From an uncultured Bacteroidales bacterium (GTDB lineage Bacteria > Bacteroidota > Bacteroidia > Bacteroidales > FEN-979): a stretch of DNA of 64,000 bases. The notes beneath the pieces are model-generated. The model searched no databases. It saw nothing but the letters and a program-made list of their open reading frames with translations, and had not been told where the DNA came from. Of the stretch, positions 7,973-16,977 are shown piece by piece. The position numbers and the translations under genes are program-made. The stretch covers positions 1-64,000 of the forward strand of contig CAJAUM010000110.1 in assembly GCA_903945175.1 (NCBI GenBank). Reading direction: 5' to 3'. Position 1 is the stretch's first letter. Every line of letters begins with the position of its first letter.

Positions 7973-8953
7973 TTAACTTGATTGGTTTTTTGTCAGTTCC
8001 TGGAAAATCTCCTCAAGCTTTTGCTCCTCCCTGTGCATAGAGAGAACAGTTAATTTATGATCCACTGCGAATTGAAAAATAGTTGCGCGGATATCATGTT
8101 CCGGCTTTGATGCCATATGCCAGACATTGGATTCCTGAATTTGTTTTGAACCTGTTTTTAGCAACGTTCCGGCTTGTGATTCAACAGGGGCTCCCGGATG
8201 GAAAACATCAATCACCCCGGGGATATTCAACAATAGCGTTCGCTTGACCGATGTCCCGAATTCCACTTTGATTATGGCCTGCGATGTGACGATTTGATGG
8301 AGGTTCCCGGTCGTATCATCTGCAACAATCTTTCCCTGGTGAATAATGATCGCCCGGTTACAGATGGCCTCCACCTCCTGCATGATGTGGGTTGACATCA
8401 CCACTGTTTTTGTTTTTCCCGCTTCGGTGATCAGATGTCGGATTTCAAGTAACTGATTGGGATCAAGTCCTGAAGTTGGTTCATCCAGGATCAGCACCTC
8501 CGGATTGTGGATCATTGCCTGTGCAAGTCCTACACGTTGACGGTATCCTTTGGAAAGGGCGCCGATTTTTTTATGTTGTTCCGATTGAAGCCCGGTGATT
8601 TCAACCATTTCCGCCACTCTTTTGGAAATATTCCCTTTCATCTGATGGGTTCCGGCTATAAATGTCAGGAACTCCTTTACATATAGATCCAGGTAAAGCG
8701 GATTATTCTCAGGAAGGTAGCCAACCTTTTTTCTTACCTCCATACTTTGCTCAAGCACATCGAAGCCACATACCGATGCATCACCTGAAGTGGGAGGGAT
8801 GAAGCAGGTAAGAATCTTCATGAGGGTGCTCTTCCCCGCCCCGTTGGGACCAAGCAGCCCGGTAATTCCACCGGGCATGATTTCGAGTGTGACGGCATCC
8901 AGCGCTTTTTGGGTGCCATAGATTTTGGTGATGTTTGATATACTGATCGACAT
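7973..8953 (-). CDS. gldA: GldA-type gliding-motility ABC transporter ATPase
   Basis: A 326-residue ABC ATPase. It has Walker A (GPNGAGKST, ~residues 36-44), signature LSKGYRQRVGLAQ (~residue 134), Walker B VLILDEPTSGLDP and an H-loop (STHIMQEVE). The ~90-residue C-terminal extension is typical of GldA. GldA works with the membrane proteins GldF and GldG in Flavobacterium gliding; those two genes are not in this window. In Bacteroidia without gliding the role of GldA is not settled. A -7 box lies at 8980-8987. It could alternatively be a generic ABC-2 exporter ATPase, but length and ending fit GldA best. Confidence 0.87.
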   Translation of the reverse strand: MSISISNITKIYGTQKALDAVTLEIMPGGITGLLGPNGAGKSTLMKILTCFIPPTSGDASVCGFDVLEQSMEVRKKVGYLPENNPLYLDLYVKEFLTFIAGTHQMKGNISKRVAEMVEITGLQSEQHKKIGALSKGYRQRVGLAQAMIHNPEVLILDEPTSGLDPNQLLEIRHLITEAGKTKTVVMSTHIMQEVEAICNRAIIIHQGKIVADDTTGNLHQIVTSQAIIKVEFGTSVKRTLLLNIPGVIDVFHPGAPVESQAGTLLKTGSKQIQESNVWHMASKPEHDIRATIFQFAVDHKLTVLSMHREEQKLEEIFQELTKNQSS

Positions 8954-8979
8954 AATCCGGAATGGTTGAAAACGGTTTG

Positions 8980-8987
8980 CAAAGGTA
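8980..8987 (-). promoter_or_regulatory. gldA: -7 box (TACCTTTG) of gldA
   Basis: A TAnnTTTG match on the minus strand, 26 bp before the gldA ATG. No -33 TTTG at the canonical spacing. Confidence 0.6.
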
Positions 8988-9055
8988 TATAAAAAACGCC
9001 GGAGGATGTATCGGGAGGGTTTGACAGTTGTATTCCGGGTTTCTTCCTGTACGAT

Positions 9056-10477
9056 CTATCCGTTCGTCAGCCTTATAAACCCTTTCAGGTGATCTGTGAT
9101 CTTGCCGGCCAGAAAATAGGGGAGGCTCAGGAGATAATATTTTTTCCCGCGAAGGGTCTGGGCTTGCTGAATGGCAAGTTTTCCGGCATAAAGCCTGACT
9201 GCATAGGCGTGCGGTGCCAGGTCGATGAACTGGTGCAGGGAGCGGAGCCGGCCCGGTTCTCCTGATTTTACAGACACCGGAATGAGCAGGTCATTGAATG
9301 GTATGACAAAGTCGACTTCGGCCGTTGATTGCGCCTTATCCCTGACCCAAAAGTGAATGGGTTGCAGCGGGGGCCCTTCCATAATTAATTTTTCGGAAAT
9401 CCCTGTGCTTCCCCGAATTCCCTCCCAGTCTCCATGGCTTTGTGATGCCAGAATTTCCTGACCCACCACCTGGCGGGCAATTTGACCTTCGAAAATTGCA
9501 TTCATGTCCTGCGATTGAAACAAAGCTTTCTGAATGCCGGAGAAATAGTTGACCAGCCCGGTATCCAGCAGCTGAAGCCGCGGAGATTTTTCGCGGTCCG
9601 GCATACTGGCAGCAAAGTGGGTACTGGTAGAAGGATACAAAAGATGGAGCAGGAGGTGCTGTTCCAAAGTCCTGAACGCTTCGCCCATTTCACGGGTCCG
9701 GTGCCGTGAATTGCCAAACTGGTTAAATTTTATTCTTGTGGCCGCAAAGGGAAACGAATTCTGTAAGGTATCCTCTACGATGGCACAATGCTTTACTCCC
9801 TTTGTATGCCTGTTGATTTGAAGGATCATTGAACTGAGCAGCCGCTCATATATTGTGCGGAGGCCGGTAAGCTGCCTGGTTGCAGCATAGGTTGAAACAA
9901 TTTCCGGCATCCCCCCGATCAGGGAGTACAGGTGAAAATAATGCAGCAGTTTTTCATACGCATAAACTGGGACTGGTACCTCCTGAAATGCTTCCAGCGC
10001 TGTTTCGTCGCCGATGGATTTCAGAAATTCTTCAAACGTGAAGGGTTGTATATATAATATGTCTGTCTTTTTCCCCTTGAAATTACTTAGATGTGCATTA
10101 ACCATCGGGGTTCTCATTGAGCAGGATGCCATGATGTGAAATGGCAGTCTGGCATTTGCTGAATCCAAAAACCATGCAAAGGCCGCCGGACAGTTTTGGA
10201 TTTCATGCAGGAAAATCAGGGTGCGTTTATGCCTTAAATCCTTGTTTTTTAAAAAGAAAATTGCCTTCAGGATGTCGTCAAATTTTTCTCCTTTGGTGAA
10301 TATAGTAGAGTCGGAACCTGCTTCAAGGTCAATTACGATATCATCACTGAATAGGGAGGAAAACTGCCAGGCAAGGGTTTTCTTCCCTGTACTCCCGGCT
10401 CCCATAAGCAGCAAGGGGTTATGTACTGCAGAAACAGTGCGGTTTGATAGTCTGTTCCATTGGGTTCTTTGGATCAT
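9056..10477 (-). CDS. AAA_14/DUF4143 ATPase
   Basis: A 473-residue member of the AAA_14-DUF4143 family. It has an N-terminal P-loop (GAGSTGKKT, residues 26-34), a Walker-B-like strand (TLIFLHEIQ, ending at residue 94), a DUF4143 domain from ~residue 210, and a C-terminal restriction-endonuclease-like core (EVDFVIPF ... PVSVKSGE). The Walker B acidic residue expected before Glu92 is His91. These proteins are common in Bacteroidota and archaea and occur in many copies; proposed roles are nucleic-acid or toxin related, and none is established. The gene stands alone with its own upstream region. A decayed copy of a related protein lies at 43119-43425. Confidence 0.85.
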   Translation of the reverse strand: MIQRTQWNRLSNRTVSAVHNPLLLMGAGSTGKKTLAWQFSSLFSDDIVIDLEAGSDSTIFTKGEKFDDILKAIFFLKNKDLRHKRTLIFLHEIQNCPAAFAWFLDSANARLPFHIMASCSMRTPMVNAHLSNFKGKKTDILYIQPFTFEEFLKSIGDETALEAFQEVPVPVYAYEKLLHYFHLYSLIGGMPEIVSTYAATRQLTGLRTIYERLLSSMILQINRHTKGVKHCAIVEDTLQNSFPFAATRIKFNQFGNSRHRTREMGEAFRTLEQHLLLHLLYPSTSTHFAASMPDREKSPRLQLLDTGLVNYFSGIQKALFQSQDMNAIFEGQIARQVVGQEILASQSHGDWEGIRGSTGISEKLIMEGPPLQPIHFWVRDKAQSTAEVDFVIPFNDLLIPVSVKSGEPGRLRSLHQFIDLAPHAYAVRLYAGKLAIQQAQTLRGKKYYLLSLPYFLAGKITDHLKGFIRLTNG

Positions 10478-10589
10478 GATTGTATTAAAATAAGGGATAA
10501 AATTACAAAAATATGTCAGACAATAAAGGATAAGTGAAATATTTATTAGATTAAGGATGGAATTGCATTGTGGGAAAGAAATATAGTTT

Positions 10590-10597
10590 TATCTTTG
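10590..10597 (+). promoter_or_regulatory. -7 box (TATCTTTG) of the ribosomal operon
   Basis: A TAnnTTTG match with ATTG at 10567-10570, exactly 19 bp upstream, a 3/4 match to the -33 TTTG. The leader then contains a small hairpin (CCTTTTT 10602-10608 with AAAAAGG 10614-10620, 5-base loop) near the expected transcript start. It could be a regulatory leader, but the motif is too short to assign. Confidence 0.7.
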
Positions 10598-10646
10598 CAC
10601 CCCTTTTTGGAAGAAAAAGGTTCATTTTAAAAATCAGGAAGAAAGC

Positions 10647-11102
10647 ATGAATACGTTAAGTTACAAGACCATAAGCGCCAACGCGGCCACCGTGACCAAA
10701 AATTGGGTGCTTATCGATGCCGAAGACCAGGTTCTTGGGCGTTTGGCAGCCAAAGTGGCCATGTTGCTGAAAGGCAAAACGAAAGTAAACTACACACCCC
10801 ATGTCGATTGTGGCGACAATGTCGTCATCATCAACGCTGAGAAGATCCGGCTGACGGGCGACAAGATGGATGACAAGATCTATTTGACCCACTCAGGCTA
10901 TCCTGGTGGTCAAAAGGAGGTAACTCCCAGCAAATTGCTCGCCAAGAAGCCAACTGCAGTCGTTGAGAAGGCGATCAAGGGGATGCTCCCAAAGAACCGC
11001 CTTGGACGCGACCTGTTCCGTAACCTATATGTTTACGCCGGTCCCAACCATCTGCACACTGCACAGCAACCGACACCAATGAAATTAACCTCAATCAAGT
11101 AA
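10647..11102 (+). CDS. rplM: 50S ribosomal protein L13
   Basis: A 151-residue L13 with WVLIDAEDQVLGRLAA, the PHVDCGDNVVIINAEK block, and the PKNRLGRDLFRNLYVYAGPNH segment typical of bacterial L13, which binds 23S rRNA early in large-subunit assembly. The first gene of rplM-rpsI-rpsB-tsf, a standard order in Bacteroidota; rpsI starts 1 bp after its stop. Transcription is probably from the -7 box at 10590. Confidence 0.98.
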   Translation: MNTLSYKTISANAATVTKNWVLIDAEDQVLGRLAAKVAMLLKGKTKVNYTPHVDCGDNVVIINAEKIRLTGDKMDDKIYLTHSGYPGGQKEVTPSKLLAKKPTAVVEKAIKGMLPKNRLGRDLFRNLYVYAGPNHLHTAQQPTPMKLTSIK

Positions 11103-11103
11103 T

Positions 11104-11490
11104 ATGGAAGTTATCAACACCCTCGGCAGAAGGAAAACTGCCGTTGCAAGAGTATATCTGAAGGATGGCCAGGGCATCATTACCGTGAATGGCCGTGATT
11201 TCAAGAACTATTTTCCGACTCCGATTCTGCAGTTTAAGGTGACCGAACCGTTTGAGGTGACCAATAACCAGGGTAAATATGATGTGAAGGTAACCCTTGC
11301 CGGCGGTGGAATCCGCGGCCAGGCTGAGGCGCTTGCCCTTGCCATCTCCCGTGCTTTGTGCGAAATCAATGCCGAACATCGCCCGCCTTTGAAAGCCAAA
11401 GGGCTGCTGATGCGCGATCCGCGTATGGTGGAACGTAAGAAATTCGGACAGAAAAAAGCCCGTAAGAGATTCCAGTTTAGTAAACGTTAG
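11104..11490 (+). CDS. rpsI: 30S ribosomal protein S9
   Basis: A 128-residue S9 with the N-terminal NTLGRRKTAVARVYL, a central GGGIRGQAEALALAISRAL, and the basic C-terminal tail KKARKRFQFSKR whose final Arg reaches the P-site tRNA in known ribosomes. The second gene of the ribosomal operon. Confidence 0.98.
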   Translation: MEVINTLGRRKTAVARVYLKDGQGIITVNGRDFKNYFPTPILQFKVTEPFEVTNNQGKYDVKVTLAGGGIRGQAEALALAISRALCEINAEHRPPLKAKGLLMRDPRMVERKKFGQKKARKRFQFSKR

Positions 11491-11516
11491 TATTTTAGAA
11501 TTCATAGAACAATTAT

Positions 11517-12452
11517 ATGTCAAGAACGAATTTTGATGCATTATTGGATGCAGGTGTCCATTTTGGTCACTTGCGCCGCAAATGGAATCCTGCCATGGCC
11601 CCCTACATTTTCATGGAACGCAACGGGATCCACATCATCGACCTGTATAAAACAATGGCAAAAATCGACGAAGCTGCTGCTGCGTTGAAACAGATTGCCA
11701 AAGCCGGGAAAAAGGTGCTTTTTGTTGCAACAAAAAAGCAGGCCAAAGAAATCGTGGCCGAACATATCAAGCGGATCAACATGCCCTATGTGACTGAACG
11801 GTGGCCGGGCGGTATGCTCACCAACTTCGCCACCATCCGCAAGGCCGTGCGAAAAATGATCTCCATCGACAAACTGATGAGCAGCCCTTCGTACACCAAC
11901 CTTTCGAAAAAAGAACGTCTCACCATTACCCGTGAACGAGCCAAACTGGAAAAGAACCTTGGTTCCATCGCCGATTTGAACCGGCTGCCTGCAGCTATTT
12001 TCATCGTAGATATCCTCAAGGAGCACATTGCCCTTGCTGAAGCCAAGAAACTGAATATCCCGACTTTTGCCATCGTTGATACCAATTCCGATCCCAGAAC
12101 CGTTGATTTTCCTATCCCTGCCAATGACGATGCTTCCAAATCAATCTCCCTTATCGTGGATACCATGGTCAGGGCCATCGAAGAGGGACTCGTGGAGCGC
12201 AAACTGGAACGCGATAAAAAAGAGGCCAGCGATGAGCGTGGTGAAGGTGATGAATTCGAAGCCAGGTTGTCATCCACTATGCTGGATTCAGATGAAGATG
12301 AAGTCGATGAAGACGGCATCAAAATCGTGAAAAAGGATTTTGTTGATACCAAGGTGGCCAAGATGAAAGCCATGGAACCAGCCCCGGATGATAAAAATAA
12401 ACCGGCTCGCAAGCGTATCAGTAAACCAGCGGGTAGAAGCAATAAAAAATAA
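11517..12452 (+). CDS. rpsB: 30S ribosomal protein S2 with C-terminal extension
   Basis: S2 core over roughly residues 1-235: LLDAGVHFGHLRRKWNPAM, VLFVATKKQAKEIV, RWPGGMLTNFATI, and PTFAIVDTNSDP. The last ~75 residues are an extension not found in E. coli S2 (241 aa): first an acidic stretch (SDEDEVDEDG), then a basic tail with KPARKRISKPAGRSNKK. The extension looks disordered. S2 sits next to the platform and bS1 site in other bacteria. What the tail does here is unknown. The gene is followed by tsf, as in most bacteria. Confidence 0.97.
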   Translation: MSRTNFDALLDAGVHFGHLRRKWNPAMAPYIFMERNGIHIIDLYKTMAKIDEAAAALKQIAKAGKKVLFVATKKQAKEIVAEHIKRINMPYVTERWPGGMLTNFATIRKAVRKMISIDKLMSSPSYTNLSKKERLTITRERAKLEKNLGSIADLNRLPAAIFIVDILKEHIALAEAKKLNIPTFAIVDTNSDPRTVDFPIPANDDASKSISLIVDTMVRAIEEGLVERKLERDKKEASDERGEGDEFEARLSSTMLDSDEDEVDEDGIKIVKKDFVDTKVAKMKAMEPAPDDKNKPARKRISKPAGRSNKK

Positions 12453-12472
12453 TTACAAATACATTTAATTTT

Positions 12473-13306
12473 ATGAATATTACTGCTGCTGATGTAAATA
12501 AATTGCGCCAGATGTCGGGTGCGGGGATGATGGATTGTAAAAAGGCCCTGCAGGAAACAGAAGGCGATTTTGATAAAGCCATTGACTACCTCCGTAAAAA
12601 GGGACAGAAAGTAGCCGGAAAACGGGCTGATCGCGATGCCAACCAGGGTTTTGTTATTGCTAAAACATCAGATGACCAGACTTTTGGCGCTGTCATCATG
12701 GTAAATTGTGAAACCGATTTCGTTGGAAAAACCGAAGAGTTTATCCAATTTTCAAAAAATCTGCTTGACCTTGGCGTTGCAAACCGCTTTCATTCGATCG
12801 ACGAATTAATGCCCTTGTCACTCGGAACGACTACTGTTGTTCAGAAACTGGATGAATTGCTTGGTAAAACAGGAGAGAAGATCCAGATTGCCCATTTTGA
12901 AGTGATCGAGGCGCCGGTTGTTTATGCTTACAACCATTTTGGAAATCGCCTGGCCACCATCATTGGGATGAGTAAAAAAGATGCTAAAAATGTGGCTGAA
13001 ATCGGCCATGAACTGGCCATGCAGGTTGCTGCCATGAGCCCGGTAGCTGTTGATAAGGATAACGTGACCCAGGAGGTGATCGATCGTGAAATTGAGATCG
13101 GCAAAGATCAGGCACGTCAGGAAGGTAAACCGGAAGAGATGGTTGAAAAAATCGCGCAGGGTAAACTGGGCAAATTCTTCAAGGAGATGACCCTGCTGAA
13201 CCAGGATTTTATCAAAGATTCCAAAAAAACTGTCCGCCAGTATATCGCTGACAATGACAAGGATCTGGCCGTTACCGGCTTTAAGCGTCTTCAACTCGGA
13301 GCATAG
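12473..13306 (+). CDS. tsf: Elongation factor Ts
   Basis: A 277-residue EF-Ts, the guanine-nucleotide exchange factor of EF-Tu. It has an N-terminal UBA-like domain (VNKLRQMSGAGMMDCKKAL with the TDF-type NCETDFVGK motif later), a core exchange domain, and a C-terminal LLNQDFIKDSKKTV element. The last gene of the ribosomal operon, closed by a terminator at 13321-13358. Confidence 0.98.
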   Translation: MNITAADVNKLRQMSGAGMMDCKKALQETEGDFDKAIDYLRKKGQKVAGKRADRDANQGFVIAKTSDDQTFGAVIMVNCETDFVGKTEEFIQFSKNLLDLGVANRFHSIDELMPLSLGTTTVVQKLDELLGKTGEKIQIAHFEVIEAPVVYAYNHFGNRLATIIGMSKKDAKNVAEIGHELAMQVAAMSPVAVDKDNVTQEVIDREIEIGKDQARQEGKPEEMVEKIAQGKLGKFFKEMTLLNQDFIKDSKKTVRQYIADNDKDLAVTGFKRLQLGA

Positions 13307-13320
13307 TGTTTTTCAAAAAT

Positions 13321-13358
13321 AAAAAGGGATTATCTGATAACTTGGGTAATCCCTTTTT
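13321..13358 (+). terminator. Rho-independent terminator after tsf
   Basis: A perfect 12-bp stem (13321-13332 with 13347-13358), a 14-base loop and a T run on the 3' arm, 15 bp after the tsf stop codon. Confidence 0.93.
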
Positions 13359-13409
13359 GTTTTAATTTTCAAATGCAAATTGACAACCAAGATGACCTGT
13401 GGAATCTAT

Positions 13410-13455
13410 TATACCCTGTTACCTTGTCACCCTGTTACCCTGTTACCCTGTTACT
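13410..13455 (+). repeat. 8-bp tandem repeat (GTTACCCT) before ubiE
   Basis: Four full units of GT(T/C)ACC(C/T)T in register (13418-13449) with partial units on both sides, ending 7 bp before the ubiE ATG. The same 8-mer family occurs as ten units at 25183. Confidence 0.92.
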
Positions 13456-13462
13456 TTAAACC

Positions 13463-14164
13463 ATGATTGAAGTATCCAAAAAGGAGGCCGTGCGTGTGAT
13501 GTTTGATGAGATCTCACCAAAGTATGACTTCCTGAATCATTTTCTTTCTTTTGGCATCGATCAGGTGTGGCGTAAAAAGCTTGTGACGATGCTTGATTCC
13601 CATCACCCGCTCACTGTGCTCGATGTGGCCACCGGAACGGGTGATCTTGCCATTGCCATTGAATCGGTGAAGCCTCAGAAAATTGTCGGGATTGATATCT
13701 CCGAGAAAATGCTTGAGGTTGGCCGGAAGAAACTAAACGCTAAAGGGCTGGACCATTTAATAACCCTTCGGCGGGCCGATGCAGAAAAAATTCCGTTTTC
13801 TGATCATTCATTCGAAGCCATCACCGTGGCATTTGGGGTGAGGAACTTTGAAAACCTGGAACTGGGCCTGACAGAGATGCGCAGGGTGCTTCGTCCGGGA
13901 GGGGTGATGTTGATTCTTGAATTTTCCCATCCCTCCTCATTCCCAATGAAGCAGCTCTATGGGATCTATTCCCGTTTTGTGATACCCCTGATGGGCCGGA
14001 TCATATCAGGGAGCAGCAAAGCATACACCTATCTTCCCGAGTCTGTGGCAGCGTTCCCATCCGGACAGAAATTCCTGGATATTCTTTTGAAAGCAGGATT
14101 AAAAAATGTTAGCCAGCGTAGCCTCAGTGCAGGAATTGCCTCCATCTATCTGGCCGAAAAATAA
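13463..14164 (+). CDS. ubiE: Demethylmenaquinone methyltransferase
   Basis: A 233-residue class I methyltransferase with the UbiE/MenG signatures: FDEISPKYDFLNHFLSFGID at the N-terminus, SAM motif I VLDVATGTGDLAIA (~residues 53-66), acidic ligand GIDISEKML, AFGVRNFENL, and LRPGGVMLILEFSHP. It makes the last methylation of menaquinone, using SAM from MetK; menaquinone is the likely electron donor to the respiratory module at 35.7-38 kb. Downstream is porT, an arrangement known from Porphyromonas and relatives. An 8-bp repeat array occupies the region just before the ATG. Confidence 0.96.
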   Translation: MIEVSKKEAVRVMFDEISPKYDFLNHFLSFGIDQVWRKKLVTMLDSHHPLTVLDVATGTGDLAIAIESVKPQKIVGIDISEKMLEVGRKKLNAKGLDHLITLRRADAEKIPFSDHSFEAITVAFGVRNFENLELGLTEMRRVLRPGGVMLILEFSHPSSFPMKQLYGIYSRFVIPLMGRIISGSSKAYTYLPESVAAFPSGQKFLDILLKAGLKNVSQRSLSAGIASIYLAEK

Positions 14165-14212
14165 ATTCTATAAACCAGCGTTAATACCTCTCACAATTAT
14201 CATTGTACTTCA

Positions 14213-15013
14213 TTGAAAATCGAACGATTTAGTGCTTTAATCCTGTTTTTTTTGGCCATTACGCTCCCTTTTAGCGCGAAGAGCCAGCGGATAACGGTGC
14301 TGAATATGCCAAACTATGACCAGGAGATGTTCCATTTTGGATTCGCGCTGGGTATTAATCAAAGTTTTGCGAGTGTAAGGCCCATTGCCGACTTGAGTAC
14401 CCGTATGTTTGGTCCCGATTATATCCCCCCCGACATTCTCCCTACGCCCGATTCTGCCCGTGTTTTGTCAATCAATTCTTCACCCATTCCCGGATTTGTA
14501 ATCAGCATCTTAGCCAATATGCGGATGGGCGATCATTTCGATTTAAGGTTTATTCCTTCACTTTCATTTGGTGACCGAACCCTGGTATACAACATTGAAA
14601 CCTATACCCTGCTGGATGGAGCCACAAAAAGTAAAATTGAAAATCTCGTCATTACAAAGAAAATTCCATCCACTTACATCAACTTTCCACTGGAAATCAG
14701 ATATAAAGCTTTGAGATACAATAATTTCAGACCATACCTTCTGGTTGGCGCGCAATATTCTCTCGACCTGGCATCCCAGGCAAAAAAGCGTGAGAAAAAC
14801 GCAAGTGAGAAAATTGTAAAATTTAACCAGAATGATTTCTATGCTGAAGCTGGCGTTGGTTTTGATTTTTATAATGAATGGTTTAAGTTTGGCGTTGAAC
14901 TGAAAATGATGTATGGGTTTACAGATGTGCTCAAACGCGAAAACAACATCTACACAGAATCTATTGATAAGGTGAGTTCAAAAATATTCCAGCTCTCGTT
15001 TACATTCGAATAG
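14213..15013 (+). CDS. porT: PorT-family type IX secretion barrel
   Basis: A 266-residue protein starting at a TTG codon (14213) that directly yields a signal peptide (LFFLAITLPFSAKSQ). The mature protein is beta-strand rich with an outer-membrane barrel pattern (FELKMMYGF, IFQLSFTFE at the C-terminus), matching PorT. PorT is needed for T9SS secretion in Porphyromonas and Flavobacterium. Assignment rests on length, barrel features and its position right after ubiE. No in-frame ATG would preserve the signal peptide, so TTG is the likely start. Confidence 0.82.
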   Translation: MKIERFSALILFFLAITLPFSAKSQRITVLNMPNYDQEMFHFGFALGINQSFASVRPIADLSTRMFGPDYIPPDILPTPDSARVLSINSSPIPGFVISILANMRMGDHFDLRFIPSLSFGDRTLVYNIETYTLLDGATKSKIENLVITKKIPSTYINFPLEIRYKALRYNNFRPYLLVGAQYSLDLASQAKKREKNASEKIVKFNQNDFYAEAGVGFDFYNEWFKFGVELKMMYGFTDVLKRENNIYTESIDKVSSKIFQLSFTFE

Positions 15014-15036
15014 CAGACAGATCATTCCCTAATCAT

Positions 15037-15044
15037 TATCTTTG
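15037..15044 (+). promoter_or_regulatory. coaD: -7 box (TATCTTTG) of coaD
   Basis: A TAnnTTTG match 20 bp before the coaD ATG. Confidence 0.6.
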
Positions 15045-15064
15045 TTGTTTCAAACATTGCTTAA

Positions 15065-15520
15065 ATGGAACGAATTGCTGTATTTCCCGGCTCTTTTGAC
15101 CCGGTGACAAGGGGACACGAATCAATTATCAGGCGGGCACTTCCGCTTTTTGACAGGGTGATTGTAGCCATTGGCGAAAACGGAGAAAAAAAATCATTTT
15201 TTCCGCTTGAAAAAAGAATAGCCTGGCTTCATGACCTGTTCGCCGGAGAAGCGGGAATTGAAATTGCCTCTTATTCGGGACTGACAGTTGATTTCTGCCA
15301 AAAATACAATGCCCGCTTTATCCTGCGCGGATTGCGTACGGCAGCCGATTTCGAATTTGAACGCGGCATCGGACAGATGAATAAAATGATGGTTCCCGGT
15401 ATTGAAACGGTTTTCCTGCTATGTGAACCGGAATATGCTGCGTTGAGTTCCTCTATTGTCAGGGATATTATCCGCAATGGGGGAGATGTTAGGCAGTTTG
15501 TGCCCCCGGGAGTTGGGTGA
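15065..15520 (+). CDS. coaD: Phosphopantetheine adenylyltransferase
   Basis: CoaD catalyses the fourth step of coenzyme A synthesis (4'-phosphopantetheine plus ATP to dephospho-CoA). The 151-residue protein has the nucleotidyltransferase motif PGSFDPVTRGH (residues ~8-18), LRGLRTAADFEFE (~residues 90-102) and the C-terminal LSSSIVRDI in place of ISSS(L/T)VRE. It is the usual length. It has its own -7 box and is followed 42 bp later by the thioredoxin-like gene. Confidence 0.96.
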   Translation: MERIAVFPGSFDPVTRGHESIIRRALPLFDRVIVAIGENGEKKSFFPLEKRIAWLHDLFAGEAGIEIASYSGLTVDFCQKYNARFILRGLRTAADFEFERGIGQMNKMMVPGIETVFLLCEPEYAALSSSIVRDIIRNGGDVRQFVPPGVG

Positions 15521-15535
15521 TCCCTCCCTTTTTGT

Positions 15536-15543
15536 TACCTTTG
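15536..15543 (+). promoter_or_regulatory. -7 box (TACCTTTG) of TlpA-like gene
   Basis: A TAnnTTTG match 19 bp before the GTG start at 15563, overlapping the 3' side of coaD. Confidence 0.55.
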
Positions 15544-15562
15544 CCGGTTCAACAGGATAGGT

Positions 15563-16969
15563 GTGCAATTAGCTGTGAAATATATTTTTATATTGTGGGC
15601 AGGTGTTTTCTGTCAAGCGTTTGTATTGGCTCAAAAAACCATCATCAGTGGCACCGCCTACGGAGCTGAAGGAAAACTGATCAGGCTTAGTGCGCCGGGC
15701 GACCTGATAACCTTTTGGGAAAAGCCGCTTGCTTCAGCCAAAGTTGATTCATCCGGACACTTCAGTATAAATGTAACCCTCGATAAAACCTCCCTCGCAT
15801 TCATCTCCATTGATTTTCACAGAACGGAATTGTTTCTTGAACCGTCGCTGAAATATGACTTACGGATCGACCCGATGAATTATGATGAAAAAACAGAGAT
15901 TGACCCGAACTTTGAATCACAAAACCTGAATTGTTCAATTGCCAATTCTGACGCCACCGAACTGAATGCGCTGATTGGCACCTTCGATTCCATTTACAGC
16001 GGATTCCTGCTGAAGAATTTCAACGGACTCTACCGCGACCGCAACAAAGTGTTGCTTGATACGTTTCGGGTTCATATAAATCAACAATTCGGGGCGGCGA
16101 AAAATTCCTATTTTATCAGCTATGTCACTTATAAATTGGCCTCATTGGAGCAATTGACCCAGTATTATAACCAACCACAGATTGCAATAAAATATTTTTC
16201 CGACAAGCCGGTGTTGTATAACAACCAGGAATACATGGAGTTTTTTAACAACTATTTTTCCAAATACCTGACAGTTACCTCAAACATTTTCAGAAAGATG
16301 GATCTTCACCCGGTTCTGAAATCTCGGGATCCTTATACCGCATTGCTTAAAGTGATGACTGCCGACACATTGTTGAAAAATAACCGTTTACGTGAATTGG
16401 TCATGCTCAAGGGGCTCATGGAACTGTACACCACGCCATCCTTTTCGCAGCCCGAAATTCTTTCCGCGATCCTGATGGCCAAGGAGAAAACACCCTTCCC
16501 TGAGAACCGCACGGTTGCTGAGAACATGATCAGCCTCCTTACCAAACTAAAGCCAGGTACACTGGCCCCCGAATTTACCTTAATCAGCCGCGAGCAAAAA
16601 GAGGTTTCATTGAAGAGCCTTCGCGGGAAACCCGTGGTTTTATGTTTTTGGACCACCTATTGCGATGACTGTCTTTCGGAAATGGAACTGATCAGTCAAT
16701 TATATGAAACATACAAAGATAAAATACATTTTGTCTGTGTCTCGGCTGATAAATCATTCAGTAAAATGCTTTTTTTCGTTAACCTTAAGAAAAATTATCT
16801 ATGGACTTTTGTCCACATGGGGGACCATGTTGAAGTTCTAAAAGAATATGAGGTGAACAGCTACCCTTTGTTTGTCCTGATAGATAAAGATGGTAAAATT
16901 AATAAATACCCGGCCGCACAACCGAGCAACGGATTGGAAGCCGATCTGCAAAAAATTTTGGAGGAGTAA
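15563..16969 (+). CDS. TlpA/ResA-like periplasmic thioredoxin-fold protein
   Basis: A 468-residue exported protein starting at GTG, with a signal peptide ending VLAQ (~residue 24). Residues ~25-120 form a beta-rich domain like DUF4369, seen in Bacteroidota thiol oxidoreductases. The middle (~130-320) is helical. Residues ~335-468 are an AhpC/TSA-Redoxin thioredoxin fold with [10 protein letters not shown], an active site CDDC (Cys367/Cys370), and a cis-Pro region ([13 protein letters not shown]). Probably a periplasmic disulfide reductase. The secA gene starts 8 bp downstream. Confidence 0.87.
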   Translation: MQLAVKYIFILWAGVFCQAFVLAQKTIISGTAYGAEGKLIRLSAPGDLITFWEKPLASAKVDSSGHFSINVTLDKTSLAFISIDFHRTELFLEPSLKYDLRIDPMNYDEKTEIDPNFESQNLNCSIANSDATELNALIGTFDSIYSGFLLKNFNGLYRDRNKVLLDTFRVHINQQFGAAKNSYFISYVTYKLASLEQLTQYYNQPQIAIKYFSDKPVLYNNQEYMEFFNNYFSKYLTVTSNIFRKMDLHPVLKSRDPYTALLKVMTADTLLKNNRLRELVMLKGLMELYTTPSFSQPEILSAILMAKEKTPFPENRTVAENMISLLTKLKPGTLAPEFTLISREQKEVSLKSLRGKPVVLCFWTTYCDDCLSEMELISQLYETYKDKIHFVCVSADKSFSKMLFFVNLKKNYLWTFVHMGDHVEVLKEYEVNSYPLFVLIDKDGKINKYPAAQPSNGLEADLQKILEE

Positions 16970-16977
16970 AACAATAT

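Noticed and set aside
10602-10620. Known L13 autoregulatory leader
   Set aside because: The hairpin is only 7 bp with a 5-base loop and lacks any recognisable leader motif; kept only as a note on the promoter.
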